Shown piece after piece: positions 1 to 11,467 of a stretch of DNA of 64,000 nucleotides. The translations under genes and the position numbers were made by a program. The notes beneath the pieces are model-generated. The model saw only the letters and a list, made by a program, of their open reading frames with translations. It had not been told where the DNA came from and searched no databases. The stretch's first letter is position 1; every line of letters starts with the position of its first letter. The DNA lies in contig NZ_BBCD01000009.1 of assembly GCF_001311865.1 (NCBI RefSeq), positions 1 to 64,000 of the forward strand. The letters run 5' to 3'. The stretch is from Piscibacillus salipiscarius JCM 13188 (GTDB lineage Bacteria; Bacillota; Bacilli; Bacillales; Alkalibacillaceae).

Positions 1-9
1 TTTTTACTA

Positions 10-1273
<1,264 letters not shown>

Positions 1274-1297
1274 CATGGCACCTCCGAAAGATATAAA

Positions 1298-1515
1298 TAA
1301 AAAATCCCACGCCCCAAAATAGGGACGAAGGATTCGCGTTACCACCCTAGTTGTAGCTTTTCGCTACCACTTCATTGTCATATCGGCCAATTATAACCGC
1401 TCAAAATGAGACGCTCCAAGTCGTAATTCAATGCTATACCGTATGCTAATTCTCACCAACCATCAGCTCTCTGAAATATTGGGCATAGATCTACTTCAAC
1501 TATTCGTAGCGTATT
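1298..1515 (-). promoter_or_regulatory. T-box riboswitch (tyrosine) controlling tyrS
   Basis: Leader of tyrS. The conserved T-box core AGGGTGGTAACGCG reads on the minus strand at 1348-1335. A TAC (Tyr) specifier triplet lies at 1425-1423 in a GAATTACGA context, matching the downstream gene. The leader ends in a terminator hairpin (AATCC/GGATT and CGTCCC/GGGGCG arms, about 1334-1300) followed by a T-run. Uncharged tRNA-Tyr is expected to stabilise the antiterminator and permit tyrS transcription. Confidence 0.93.
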
Positions 1516-1611
1516 AATTCATTCATTTGTATTATGAAATATTTTTACCACAACTTTTAAAAAAAATGCAATAAAAAAATCTATTATTCAAGAATAGGAT
1601 GAACGCCAAGA

Positions 1612-1623
1612 TTATGCTATAAT
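1612..1623 (+). promoter_or_regulatory. Probable extended -10 promoter of the PBP gene
   Basis: TGCTATAAT (TATAAT at 1618-1623) lies 28 bases before the PBP start codon and about 15 bases before its AGGAGG ribosome-binding site. No good -35 hexamer is visible, which is usual for extended -10 promoters. Confidence 0.55.
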
Positions 1624-1651
1624 AGATTTGAATTTTTAGGAGGTTCGGTTC

Positions 1652-4600
1652 ATGAATAATAAATGGCTATCAGTCTTTCAACAAGGTAAATTCGTAACCA
1701 CGACTCGAATTACTTTAGACGTTTATGGAATATATTATTGTTCTTTATATTATTAGGTGCAATCCTAGCATTTTTCTTAGGAGGCCTTGGTGTCGGTTAC
1801 TTTGCCTCTTTAACAGAAGATGTTGAGATTAGTGACAAACAAACAATGGAGAAACAAATTTACAACTATTCACAAACATCTCATATATATTTTGCAAATA
1901 ATGTACATATGGGTGAGATGAGAAGTGATTTACACCGTGAAGAAGTTAAGCTGAAAAATGTATCAGAACATGTTAAAAACGCGATTAAAGCAACAGAAGA
2001 TGAATATTTCAACACACATAATGGTGTAGTGCCAAAAGCGATTTTTCGTGCACTATTTCAAGAATTCGGTAACACGGCAAACCAATCAGGTGGTAGTACA
2101 TTAACACAGCAATTAATTAAATCTCAAATTCTAACAAATGAAGTCTCATTTGAACGTAAGGCTAAAGAGATTTTAATTGCACTCCGTCTAGAGAAGTTCT
2201 TTGATAAAGATGAAATTTTTGAAGCATACTTGAACATTGTCCCATTTGGCCGTGATTCTTCAGGACGTAATATTGCTGGGATTCAAGCCGCTGCACAAGG
2301 GTTATTTGATGTAAATGCGAAAGAATTAAACGTCGCTCAAGCTGCTTATATTGCTGGACTTCCTCAAAGTCCTTTCGCTTATACGCCATTTGATAATGGT
2401 GGTAAGGTAAAATCAAAAGAAGGATTAAAAGATGGTTTAGAGCGTCAACGCCACGTTTTAAGTCGTATGCACGAAGAAGGGTTTATCAATAAAAAAACTT
2501 ATGAAAAAGCTTTAAAATATGATGTGATTGGGAATCTAACAGACAAAAAGAATCAACTATTTCTGATTATCCATTCTTAACTATAGAAATCGAACGTAGA
2601 GCAACTGACCGTATGACCAAGGTGCTAGCTGAAGAAGAAGGTTATACAATGGAAGAATTAGAAGAAAACGATAAATTACTAGAACAGTTTAAAATAAAAG
2701 CTGAAAGAGCTTTAAGACAAAACGGATATGAAATTCACACGACCATTAATAAGAAAATCTATAAACGTTTTCAGGATGTGACAAAGGATTACGCTTACTT
2801 TGCTCCAACAAAAACTGTGACAAGATATGATAAAAACGGTGATCCTATAGATGTTAAAATGCCTGTAGAAGCTGGGGCCATGCTAAAAAATAATAAAACA
2901 GGCGCAATTATTGCCTTTGTAGGTGGCCGAAATTACGAGCATAGTAAGATTAATCACGTATTTTACCACACTAGACCAAACGGTAGTACGATGAAAACAT
3001 TATACGGTTACGCACCTGCTATAGATATGGGGATTATAAGCCCAGGTTCTCCCCTAGCCGACGTAAAATTCGGACCAGAATTATCCGCACAATATGATGG
3101 TAATTGGAGTCCTACAAACTATATCACAGGTTCTTACAGTGGATTAGTGAGTGCTAGGGAAGCTTTAAGAGACTCTGATAATATACCTGCAGCAAGGTTA
3201 GCTCATGATCTAACCAGAAGAAAAGGACGTCAAAATGAACTTTCAAACTATTTAACTAAAATGGGATTCGATAGCGAGCAATTCCCCCCTGGAAGAATGG
3301 TGACACCACTTGTGCTCGGTTCGGATTATGTCACATTAGAGGATACGACAAATGGTTATTCTACCTTGGCTAATGGAGGAAAATTTAAAGATTCATTTAT
3401 GATAGAAAAAATTACAGATGGCGAAGGGAATCTAGTATTTGAACATAAAGCCGAAGAAACTAAAGTGTTCTCGCCACAAACGGCTTATTTAACAACAGAT
3501 ATTCTACGTGATGTAGTAACAAGTGGTACAGCAACGTATGCAAGAAGCAGGTTAAATAATCCTTATGTCGATTGGGCTGGTAAAACCGGTACATCTAACG
3601 ATAAGATGGATGCATTATTTATAGGTTACAATCCAAATGTAACCTTAGGTACATGGATTGGTTACGATGAGTACGATGCTAATGGTGATGGAACCGTTTC
3701 TGCTTATGAAAGAGAGCGTGTCATGAATCTTGAGGCTGGATGTAGTGGCTGTATTGGATACAGTAGTCGTAATTTAGGATTCTGGGCTGAATTAGTTAAT
3801 GCAGCAACTGAAGTAAAACCTAAGTTAATGGCACCAGATCAGCGACATCAAAGCCCTGGAGGTATTGTTTCTCGAAGCTACTGCCAATTATCTGGGTTAT
3901 TACCTAGTAAAGAATGTCAGGAACTAGGATTAGTTAAAACTGACCTCTTCAATGTTAATCATGTTCCTACGAAAAAGATGATAGCGTCACAGAAGGTCAA
4001 TATGTCAAAATTGATGACAAATACTATGAAGCCATTGACCGTACACCTGAAGAATTCGTTGAAGAAGGATATTTCTTAAGACCTGGATTCCTTGAGGAAC
4101 AAGGTTGGAACGATATAGATGACATGAGTAAGTTAGTTCCAGATAACAAAGCCTTTGAAAACCTAATCGCTCCTGAAGATGGCAACCCTAAAAATAATGG
4201 CAATCCTAATCCACCAAAAGGTGTTCAAATGAATGGATCGAAATTGAATTGGAGTGAACGTGGCGGCGACGTAATTGGCTATAGAGTATATACGAAAGCA
4301 ACGGAGGATGGCGAATTCCAACTGATTGAAAACACAAAAGAACCAGGCGTGAAAGTATCTCAAAATAGAATTTATGCTGTTAAATCCGTTGACTTTTATG
4401 GTAACGAATCCGACTTCTCTTCTTCCGTGACCTACGGTAAAATCGAAAAACCTGAAGAAGAGAAAAAGAAGAAGAAAAAGATAAGGAAAAGGATAAGAAA
4501 GAAAAAGACAAGAAAAAAGACAAAAAGATGACAAAGATAATGGCAATGGATCTGGAGACGGATCTGGCGATGGTTCAGGCTCTGGTGATGGCTCCGGTGA

Positions 4601-4721
4601 TTCAAACGGTGGTTCTGAAGGCACTGGTGGTGACTCTGATGGAACTGGTGGAGACTCCAGTGGTGAATCAAGTGGATCTGATAGCTCCAACAACGATTCA
4701 GGAGATACTAATGGGAACTAA
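1652..4721 (+). CDS. Class A penicillin-binding protein (PBP1-type)
   Basis: Bifunctional peptidoglycan glycosyltransferase/transpeptidase anchored by one N-terminal membrane segment (LLFFILLGAILAFFLGG). The GT51 domain shows ATEDEYFNTHNG, GGSTLTQQLIK and YLNIVPFG. The transpeptidase domain shows all three motifs: STMK (SxxK), SDN (SxN) and KTGTS. A fibronectin III-like segment follows (IGYRVYTKATEDGEF), then a Lys/Glu-rich run and a Gly/Ser/Asp-rich tail ending at 4721. Four or more frameshifts (near 1722, 2555, 3985 and in the A-rich stretch near 4490-4525) break the frame; no catalytic motif is lost. At about 1,020 residues it is long for the family. Start ATG 1652 has AGGAGG just upstream. 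It occupies the slot beside tyrS where B. subtilis has acsA. Confidence 0.9.
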
Positions 4722-4795
4722 GTATTATTAATTTCCACTAAATTAAATACTTTGTATTTGTAAAACTAGTAAACATTTCGATTGCAACATATTTC

Positions 4796-4840
4796 ATCCG
4801 TACCGCTTTAAATTTATAGCGCGTACGGATTTTCTTTTTT
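4796..4840 (+). terminator. Rho-independent terminator after the PBP gene
   Basis: Strong stem ATCCGTAC-CGCT / AGCG-CGTACGGAT closing an A/T-rich loop, followed by TTTTCTTTTTT. It ends PBP transcription before acuA. Confidence 0.85.
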
Positions 4841-4923
4841 ACAAACTATTTTGCTAAATCATTCCTCTCAATCATGTTATACTGTTGATAGAGAGACTAA
4901 TAGGCTAACTAGGTGGTGACGAG

Positions 4924-5562
4924 TTGGAACATCCTAAAAATTATCATAAACAAGAAATAAACAAGAACGGCAAAACCATTATCGTAGAAGGCCCATTAAA
5001 TTCTGAAGAACTTAGCAATTATTATTTTGATGAGGGACTCACAGCATTCAGACCACCTAAGAAACAATTTGAAGCCATTAAGTCAATTGCTGATTTCCCT
5101 GAGGGCCGTATCATGATTGCACGAGACGGAGATAAGATTGTTGGGTATGCGACTTACTTGCACCCAGACCCTTTAGAGAGATGGTCTGCTATCAAAATGG
5201 ATGACCTTTTAGAGCTTGGTGCAATTGAAGTATCTAACGACTATCGAGGACTAGGTATTGGATCATCCATTTTAAAAGTGTCCATGCTGGATGAACAAAT
5301 GGAAAATTACATTGTCATCACAACTGAATATTATTGGCATTGGGATATGGAATCTACTCGCTTAAATGTTTGGCAGTATCGTAAATTAATGGAGACGATG
5401 ATGGGTTACGGAGGTTTAAAACCAATGACAACCGACGACCCTGAAATTATCTCTCACCCTGCGAACTGCTTGTTAGTACGAATTGGAAAAAATGTAACTG
5501 ATGAATCAATCAAAACATTCGATTCATTAAGATTTATGGGACGAAATGATCTATTTATGTAA
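4924..5562 (+). CDS. acuA: AcuA, protein lysine acetyltransferase
   Basis: GNAT-family acetyltransferase of 212 residues, matching AcuA of the acetoin-utilisation cluster. In B. subtilis AcuA acetylates and inactivates acetyl-CoA synthetase AcsA. The acetyl-CoA loop is visible as DYRGLGIGSSIL near residue 110. The start is TTG at 4924, set by AGGTGGTG at 4911-4918. It is intact and leads the acuABC operon, with acuB starting six bases after its stop. The usual divergent target gene acsA is absent here; a PBP gene lies upstream instead. Confidence 0.92.
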   Translation: MEHPKNYHKQEINKNGKTIIVEGPLNSEELSNYYFDEGLTAFRPPKKQFEAIKSIADFPEGRIMIARDGDKIVGYATYLHPDPLERWSAIKMDDLLELGAIEVSNDYRGLGIGSSILKVSMLDEQMENYIVITTEYYWHWDMESTRLNVWQYRKLMETMMGYGGLKPMTTDDPEIISHPANCLLVRIGKNVTDESIKTFDSLRFMGRNDLFM

Positions 5563-5567
5563 AAGAG

Positions 5568-6225
5568 GTGAAGCAGTTGTTAGTTGAAGAAATCATGAAA
5601 AAAGACGTCATCACCTTAGAACCTCACCATACAATTAAAGAAGCATTATCATTATTAAATGAACACCATATTCGCCACATTCCCATTGTTAATGAATATA
5701 ACAGTGTTGTGGGGATCATTTCAGATCGTGATATTCGGGATGCAGCCCCTTCCACTTTAGAAAAAATTCAGAATGAAGACACATTAAACCACCAAGTCAG
5801 CTCCATCATGACAAGCCCAGTCATCACCGTTCATCCACTCGATTTCATTGAGGAAATTGCATCCATTTTCTATGAACATGAGATTGCTTGTGTTCCTGTT
5901 ACGAAGGATAATCGCATTGTCGGAATCGTAACAGAAAAAGATTTACTATATACACTAATCCAGTTAACTGGTATTCATGAACAAAGCTCACAAGTTGAAG
6001 TTAAAGTTCCTAATAAAGCTGGCATGCTTCCAGAGATTACACAAATTATCGGTGAACGAAAAATTAATATTTCTTCTGTATTTATTTACCCATATGAACA
6101 AGATCGTTCGCAAAAGATTATTGTACTTAGAATTCAAACGATGAATCCTATGCCATTAATAGATGAACTAAAAAATAGAGGTTATGAAGTCTTGTGGCCT
6201 AACATACCGGGGGTTGTCTCCATGA
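5568..6225 (+). CDS. acuB: AcuB, CBS-CBS-ACT protein
   Basis: About 218 residues: two CBS domains (residues 1-60 and 75-135, with GIISDRDI and GIVTEKDL) and a C-terminal ACT domain (EVKVPNKAGMLPEITQIIG). It is the middle gene of acuABC; its molecular role is unclear, but CBS pairs usually sense adenine nucleotides. As given, the frame runs without a stop into acuC. Removing one G from the run of five at 6209-6213 gives an ending WPNIPGLSP and a TGA overlapping the acuC ATG, the coupling expected in this operon. The apparent fusion is therefore probably an error. Confidence 0.85.
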
Positions 6226-7386
6226 GTTGTCATGCAGCGTTCATTTATACAGATAACTTTAACTCATACAAATTTCGTGAAGACCACCCTTTCGATCAGC
6301 AAAGGGTGACATTAACATATGACCTTTTAAAAGCTGCTGGTACATTAACTGATGAACAAATTATTCCGCCTAGAATGGCCACAGATCAGGAAATAGAAAG
6401 TGTTCATCATCCACGTTATGTTGATGCTGTTAAGCGAGCAGGAAAAGATCTGTTAACCGAAAGTGAAGGATTAGAATATGGCATAGGTACTGAAGATACA
6501 CCTATTTTCCCGAATATGCATGAGGCAGCAGCTACTTTAGTCGGCGGTACGTTAACGGCTGTTGATGCGGTGCTCAAAGATGGATATGAGCATGCCGTTA
6601 ATTTAGGAGGCGGACTACATCACGGTTTTATTCGTAAAGCCTCTGGTTTTGCATCTATAACGATGCAGCCATTGCGATAAAATATATTAGAGAACAAACT
6701 GATTATAAAGTTTTATATGTAGATACGGATGCCCATCATGGAGATGGGGTTCAGTGGATCTTTTATGATGATCCTAACGTTTGTACATTATCTATTCATG
6801 AAACTGGTCGTTATCTATTTCCAGGAACGGGAAACACGAATGAAAGAGGCCGATTAGAAGGCTATGGATATTCATTTAATATTCCATTAGACGCTTTTAC
6901 TGAAGATGAATCGTTTTTAGAAGTTTATGAGCAAGCATTAAAAGAAATTGCGGAGTATTTTAGGCCTGATATGATCGTCACTCAAAATGGGTCTGATGCG
7001 CATGCTTACGACCCACTCACTCATTATGCAGTACGATGAAAACGTTTGAGGAGATTCCTAAGTTAGCTCATGAAATTGCTCATACGTACTGTGATGGTAG
7101 GTGGGTTGCACTGGGCGGCGGAGGCTATGACATGTGGCGAGTAGTTCCTCGTGCTTGGGGACAAGTCTGGAATATCGCGTCATCCTCTAAACCAATGACT
7201 GGAAACCTCCCGCAAACTTGGTTAGATCAGTGGCAGGAAAAAAGCCCTGTTACATTACCAAGTCATTGGCATGACGAAGAAGGTATCTATCGTGAAATTC
7301 CTCGTAAACCAGAGATAACAGAGAAAAATAAACTGTCCTTAAATAAGAGCATACAGTTTATTACCAATCAACAGAAATACATGTAA
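6222..7386 (+). CDS. acuC: AcuC, histone-deacetylase-family lysine deacetylase
   Basis: Zinc-dependent deacetylase of about 388 residues, which in B. subtilis reverses AcuA acetylation of AcsA. The HDAC hallmarks are all visible: LHHGF, then DTDAHHGDGVQ (zinc-binding Asp and His), a second zinc Asp in SDAHAYDPL, and GGGGYD. Frameshifts near 6652 (one T missing) and 7035 split it into three pieces. The start ATGAG at 6222 overlaps the repaired acuB stop. It ends the acu operon, facing a convergent MBL hydrolase three bases away. Confidence 0.9.
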
Positions 7387-7389
7387 TGC

Positions 7390-8177
7390 CTATCGAGCTT
7401 GATAGGCATTTTCTTTTGCTTCGTGATTAATGACTGATTCCACGATATGTAAGGAGTCCCACTCTCCTAATGATAGTTTTGTAATTGGATATTTTCTTGG
7501 AAATAATATCTGGTTAATTTCATCTGAACTTCTTCCCTCATGATATAAATGAAGAATTCGATCTTGAAGCTCAGTCAAATGATTTAATTTAGTTTTTAAA
7601 GAATGGTACCCATCACTTAAGTGCCCCGCATGATTGCAAAACACTTCTTTAAAATCATAGGTTAATATTTTTTGAAGGGATTCGATTGTGTCAGGAATAT
7701 GTTCTTCTTGCAATATAACTTTTACCTTTTCATTAACAAATATATCCCCTGTAAATAATTGACCTGTTTCATTATTTAGAAATGATAGATGATCTCTAGA
7801 ATGGCCAGGTGTTTTAATTACATTCCACGTAGCTCTCTTTGATGTAAACGAATCTCCGATTGGATTTGCAATAAAAGGCTTTCGTTTTCCCCAGAAAAAC
7901 TTTCGATACCATGGATAGTCTGCCTTCGTTTTGCAGCTTTCAATCATTCCTTGATTCATATAAAGTGGTACGCCTAAAGTTTTCTGCAAATAGGAGGCAT
8001 TCCCTGTGTGGTCTTCATGATAATGAGTAATCACAACCTGTTCGATATTCAATTGGTTAAAGAACGGTTTAAAGTATGACTCAAGTGATTTGGCGCCAGT
8101 ATCAATTAAAACTCCATCTATAAAAAGCTATGGACATTTAAATTCACACCTCGAAATGACAACAGACCATTCCCCAT
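7390..8177 (-). CDS. MBL-fold metallo-hydrolase
   Basis: Metallo-beta-lactamase-fold hydrolase of about 263 residues. Zinc ligands are seen in THYHEDHTGN, the distal His in TPGHSRDH, Asp in FTGDIF and the last His in NHAGH. The substrate cannot be assigned. One base is missing near 8125 (HSF/FIDGVLIDTG), which separates the first strands from the zinc site. The start is uncertain: ATG at 8177 is in frame with the N-terminal MGNGLLSFRGVNLNVHSF, but a clear ribosome-binding site is lacking and a further upstream start behind another frame error is possible. Confidence 0.75.
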
Positions 8178-8258
8178 TTGAACACCATTGATTTCCTTTG
8201 TTCAAAACGTTTTTAAAAACATAACCTCTCCCCTCCCCTTCCTCCAACTAATTTTCGA

Positions 8259-8292
8259 CAAAAAAAGCGTTAACCCTTTTACAGATCAACGC
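8259..8292 (-). terminator. Terminator for the 8307-9721 gene pair
   Basis: On the minus strand GCGTTGATC / GGTTAACGC forms a nine-pair stem (two G-U pairs) followed by seven T residues, just beyond the stop at 8307. Confidence 0.8.
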
Positions 8293-8306
8293 CTTCTTAA
8301 ATCTAA

Positions 8307-9026
8307 TTATTCTAATTCTGATTCATCAATCAGAACAACAAATTGAGTTTCCATTCCACCATTTGAGAATGTACTACCATTAATATTCTCTGGGAAAATT
8401 CGATCCCCTTCTTCATTGTATGGAATCCACGCAAACTGTACGCCCATTCTATGGAATATATTAAACTCATTAGGTTCTGATACGGTGTTTTTCATTTGAG
8501 TTAAAAATGAGCTCCAAGCCATAGGTAATTTCATCGATCCATATGATGTCTCTGCAATATTGACGTCATTTTTTAGTTGAATTTGTGGCCAGTAACGATG
8601 CTTTTCCCCTGATATGTGATAATTGCGATCACGCGTCAAATAAAAGCTTGCATAACTTAATGGTTGTTTCGGATTCATATTCCATACGATGTGGTAGGTA
8701 GATGGGTCGTCTGGTTCTACCTTCCACACAATAGGGTCTCCCGAGGTGGAAATACGAATTGGCCTCCACTTTCGTCTTTCCCACTTCCAATAACTTGCAC
8801 CGTAGACGTTTTGTTTTGATATAAATGGAATATATGCATGTTCATCATCAAGCATGATGGTCTCCTGAATTGTCTTAACGTTAGCTTCTCGGTAGAAATC
8901 ATTCATTTCTGCTATTAATTGCTCATCAGATGGAAGGGACTCTGGTGAAGAGAACCAGTACCAATAAACTAATGCAGCAATGATTAAAATAGTTAAGCTA
9001 ACCATGATCATTCTATATTTATTCAT
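8307..9026 (-). CDS. Membrane-anchored protein of unknown function
   Basis: 239 residues, not recognised. One N-terminal membrane segment (residues 6-25) precedes an extracytoplasmic domain rich in Trp and Tyr (GASYWKWERRKWRPI). No catalytic motif is evident. It is intact. The start overlaps the end of the upstream membrane gene by eight bases, which suggests translational coupling and a joint function. Confidence 0.7.
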   Translation of the reverse strand: MNKYRMIMVSLTILIIAALVYWYWFSSPESLPSDEQLIAEMNDFYREANVKTIQETIMLDDEHAYIPFISKQNVYGASYWKWERRKWRPIRISTSGDPIVWKVEPDDPSTYHIVWNMNPKQPLSYASFYLTRDRNYHISGEKHRYWPQIQLKNDVNIAETSYGSMKLPMAWSSFLTQMKNTVSEPNEFNIFHRMGVQFAWIPYNEEGDRIFPENINGSTFSNGGMETQFVVLIDESELE

Positions 9027-9721
9027 CGGCCCCCTCCTTTAAAAGGGATTCATTAGAACGGAAATAATATTGACGATCCTTAGTCGTTACTAGAATTCCT
9101 TTCCCATCTCGTTCCAAATAGATCACGCCATTAAATCCGCTACCACTTTTGGGAGAGGTATTGGTTAGAACATAAGGAAAACGTTCTTCAATTTCATGAT
9201 TTTCTTTACGAACCGTCATGTCCCTATACCATTGTTCACTTTTTATCTCTTGTTGTTCCAATTGTTCTAATTGATTGGCCACATGAATTAGTTCTACTTC
9301 TTTACCAGATGGATGAATCGATACTACTTGAGCTTCCTCTGCATCCGTTATAAAGGTTGAAAGCTCATCACTCGGATAAAAGAATTTTGTATAGGTGAGG
9401 CTAGCAATGTTGAAATAATGAAAATAAATAAAGCTAAAAACCCTAACCAAGCATAAGGTTGATAAGTCTTCCAGTAATCATTTATATTATTTAGAATTAG
9501 AAATAAAGCCCCTAACCCTATCGGAATTACTGGAATACTAATCTTTGTTTCGAAAATGATATATTCAAATGTAAATGAAATCATACCGATCAGCAATACA
9601 ATGAACGCCTTCCAAACTTTTGGTGTATTCTCTTGTTTTCTATATAAAACTACAAAAGAATTAAAATAACACACCACGCTATAACATCTAGGGTGATTGA
9701 GACTGCTCCTGAACTCCCCAT
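9019..9721 (-). CDS. Membrane protein of unknown function, coupled to its neighbour
   Basis: About 234 residues after repair. It starts MGSSGAVSITLDVIAW at 9721, with AAGGAAG as ribosome-binding site, and carries several membrane segments (AFIVLLIGMISFTFEY, IPVIPIGLGALFLIL, AWLGFLALFIFIISTLL). A hydrophilic C-terminal domain ends in RDGKGILVTTKDRQYYFR. Frameshifts fall near 9665 and 9440. It does not resemble a family I can name. With the overlapping downstream gene it forms a two-gene unit between motPS and the MBL hydrolase. Confidence 0.65.
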
Positions 9722-9794
9722 TAATTAACTTCCTTTTAAGTTTATTTAATTCCAATGTAAAGTTTACCATGAAATAATGTTGAATAATACAGTC

Positions 9795-9834
9795 AAAAAA
9801 GTTGCCCCCCAATTAAACCATAGGAGCAACTTTC
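9795..9834 (-). terminator. Terminator of the ccpA-motPS unit
   Basis: Minus-strand hairpin AGTTGC-TCC / GGG-GCAACT followed by six T residues, placed immediately after the repaired motS stop. Confidence 0.8.
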
Positions 9835-9842
9835 TATGTTTA

Positions 9843-10602
9843 TTAATTTTTTCAAGGATAATAATTTCAACGCGTCGGTTTTTCTTCATATTTTATTTGA
9901 ATCATTGGATACAATAGGCTTTGTATCTGCATATCCAGCAATCTGGAATCGGCTCTTACCAAGCTCTTGTTCTTCCACAAAGTAACGAACAACACTACTC
10001 GCTCTTGCGCCGCTCAATTCCCAGTTTGAAGGAAAACGACTAGTCTTAATCGGCCTTGGATCCGTGTGACCTTCCACCTTGACTAAATTCGGTATATTTT
10101 CAAGTAGGGTCGCAACTTTATTGAGTAATGGCAGAGCGTCACCTATTAATTGAGCTTCACCAGATTCAAATAATACATTTTCTTGTAGAACCAGCACAAC
10201 ACCTTCATCCGTTCGTGTTGCCGAAATAACGTCAGATAAGCCTTCATTTCGTATGTATTCTTCGATTTGCTGTAGCAACTTCTCTAACTCATCAATTTGC
10301 TTTTCAAAATCATCACTTGCTATAGGTTCAGGCTGCTGAAGTTCTGTGATGTTTTCAGATTCTTTTTCATCTTCCTTAACATCACTTGACCTTTCAAGTT
10401 CAACAGGCGATGGATAATAATCGAAAATCACCCGTTGTTGGTACGATTCTGTTACGGTTTTTAGTTTTTCAGCATCAATTTGTGACATAGAGAATAGTAG
10501 AATGAAAAACACTAATATAAGTGTAACCATATCCGAATAAGTAACCATCCATAACGGTGCCTGCTTACCCTGCTTCTTTTTCCGTTTACGATTAAGATTC
10601 AT
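9843..10602 (-). CDS. motS: MotS, sodium-type flagellar stator subunit B
   Basis: MotB-family stator protein of about 253 residues. It has an N-terminal membrane helix with the essential Asp (TYSDMVTLILVFFILLF), a linker, and an OmpA-like peptidoglycan-binding domain (KVEGHTDPRP, NWELSGARASSVVRYF). Its place after ccpA and motP matches B. subtilis motPS, a Na+-driven stator set; ion specificity is inferred from synteny only. One missing A near 9893 creates a false stop; the correct frame continues MKKNRRVEIIILEK to a stop near 9843 if a second A is restored. ATG 10602 is preferred (GGAG upstream) and overlaps motP by 11 bases. Confidence 0.9.
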
Positions 10603-11415
10603 TGGCCGTCTCTCCAATGACTTCCTCTTCTATTACCTCTTCGTCTTCTTTCAACTCTTCATTAGATAAAAATGCACTTAATTTTTCTTCTAGTATTTTA
10701 GGATTTTGACCAGATTGTACACCAATAACCCCTTCTATTATGACCTGTTTCATAAATACTTCTTCTTCAGTCATATTGTTCAGCTTACCTGAGATTGGAA
10801 TAAATACTAGATTAGCTAGAACCATACCGTAAAATGTTGTTAATAATGCTACAGCCATGCTAGGCCCAATCGTTTCAGGTGATGTTAAGTTATTAAGCAT
10901 CAACACAAGTCCGATTAGCGTCCCGATCATCCCCCAAGAAGGAGCATACTCCCCTGCCTTTTCGATGATGGAACGTCCCTTACCATGTCTTTCTTCCATT
11001 GCTGTAATCTCAGCATTCATAATATCGTTAATGACTTCTGGTTCAATGCCATCAATAGCTAAGTAAACACCTTTTTTTAATAAATTCATCATCTAGTTCT
11101 TCAAGTTCACTTTCTAATGCTAAAAGCCCTTCACGTCTTGCCTTTTCAGACAAATGAATAAATAGCTGAATGAGCTCTTTTAAATTGTGGTCAGATTTAC
11201 TAAACGCTTCTTTAAAAACTTTCCCTGTTAATTTAATTTCTTTCATATTAAAGTTAATCATTAAAGCGCCGAATAAACCACCAATCACGATAATGAATGA
11301 TGATAATTGTAAAAACGTCGAAAACCCATCTAAACCACTATTAAAATAAATCCCAACAAGAATCATTGTCGAACCGAGCGCTATGCCAATCGGTGTCATT
11401 ATATCTCTTTTTCAT
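10592..11415 (-). CDS. motP: MotP, sodium-type flagellar stator subunit A
   Basis: MotA-family stator subunit of about 273 residues with four membrane segments. TPIGIALGSTMILVGIYF and FIIVIGGLFGALMI form the first pair. The cytoplasmic loop follows (SEKARREGLLALE), then YAPSWGMIGTLIGLVLML and the last helix. It pairs with MotS to form the torque-generating channel in the cell membrane. Frameshifts occur near 11075 (FIKKGVYLAIDGIEPE) and near 11405. The likely start is ATG 11415 (MKKRD...), with one base missing before the internal MTPIG. It lies about 50 bases downstream of ccpA in the same direction, as in the ccpA-motPS operon of Bacillus. Confidence 0.9.
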
Positions 11416-11467
11416 TAACCTCTCACCCTATTGTAGAAAATTGTCTATATCTATATTATCGGATGGA

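Noticed and set aside
4163-4693. Minus-strand proline/serine-rich and histidine-rich ORFs
   Set aside because: Shadows of the PBP Gly/Ser/Asp-rich tail on the opposite strand, without start signals.
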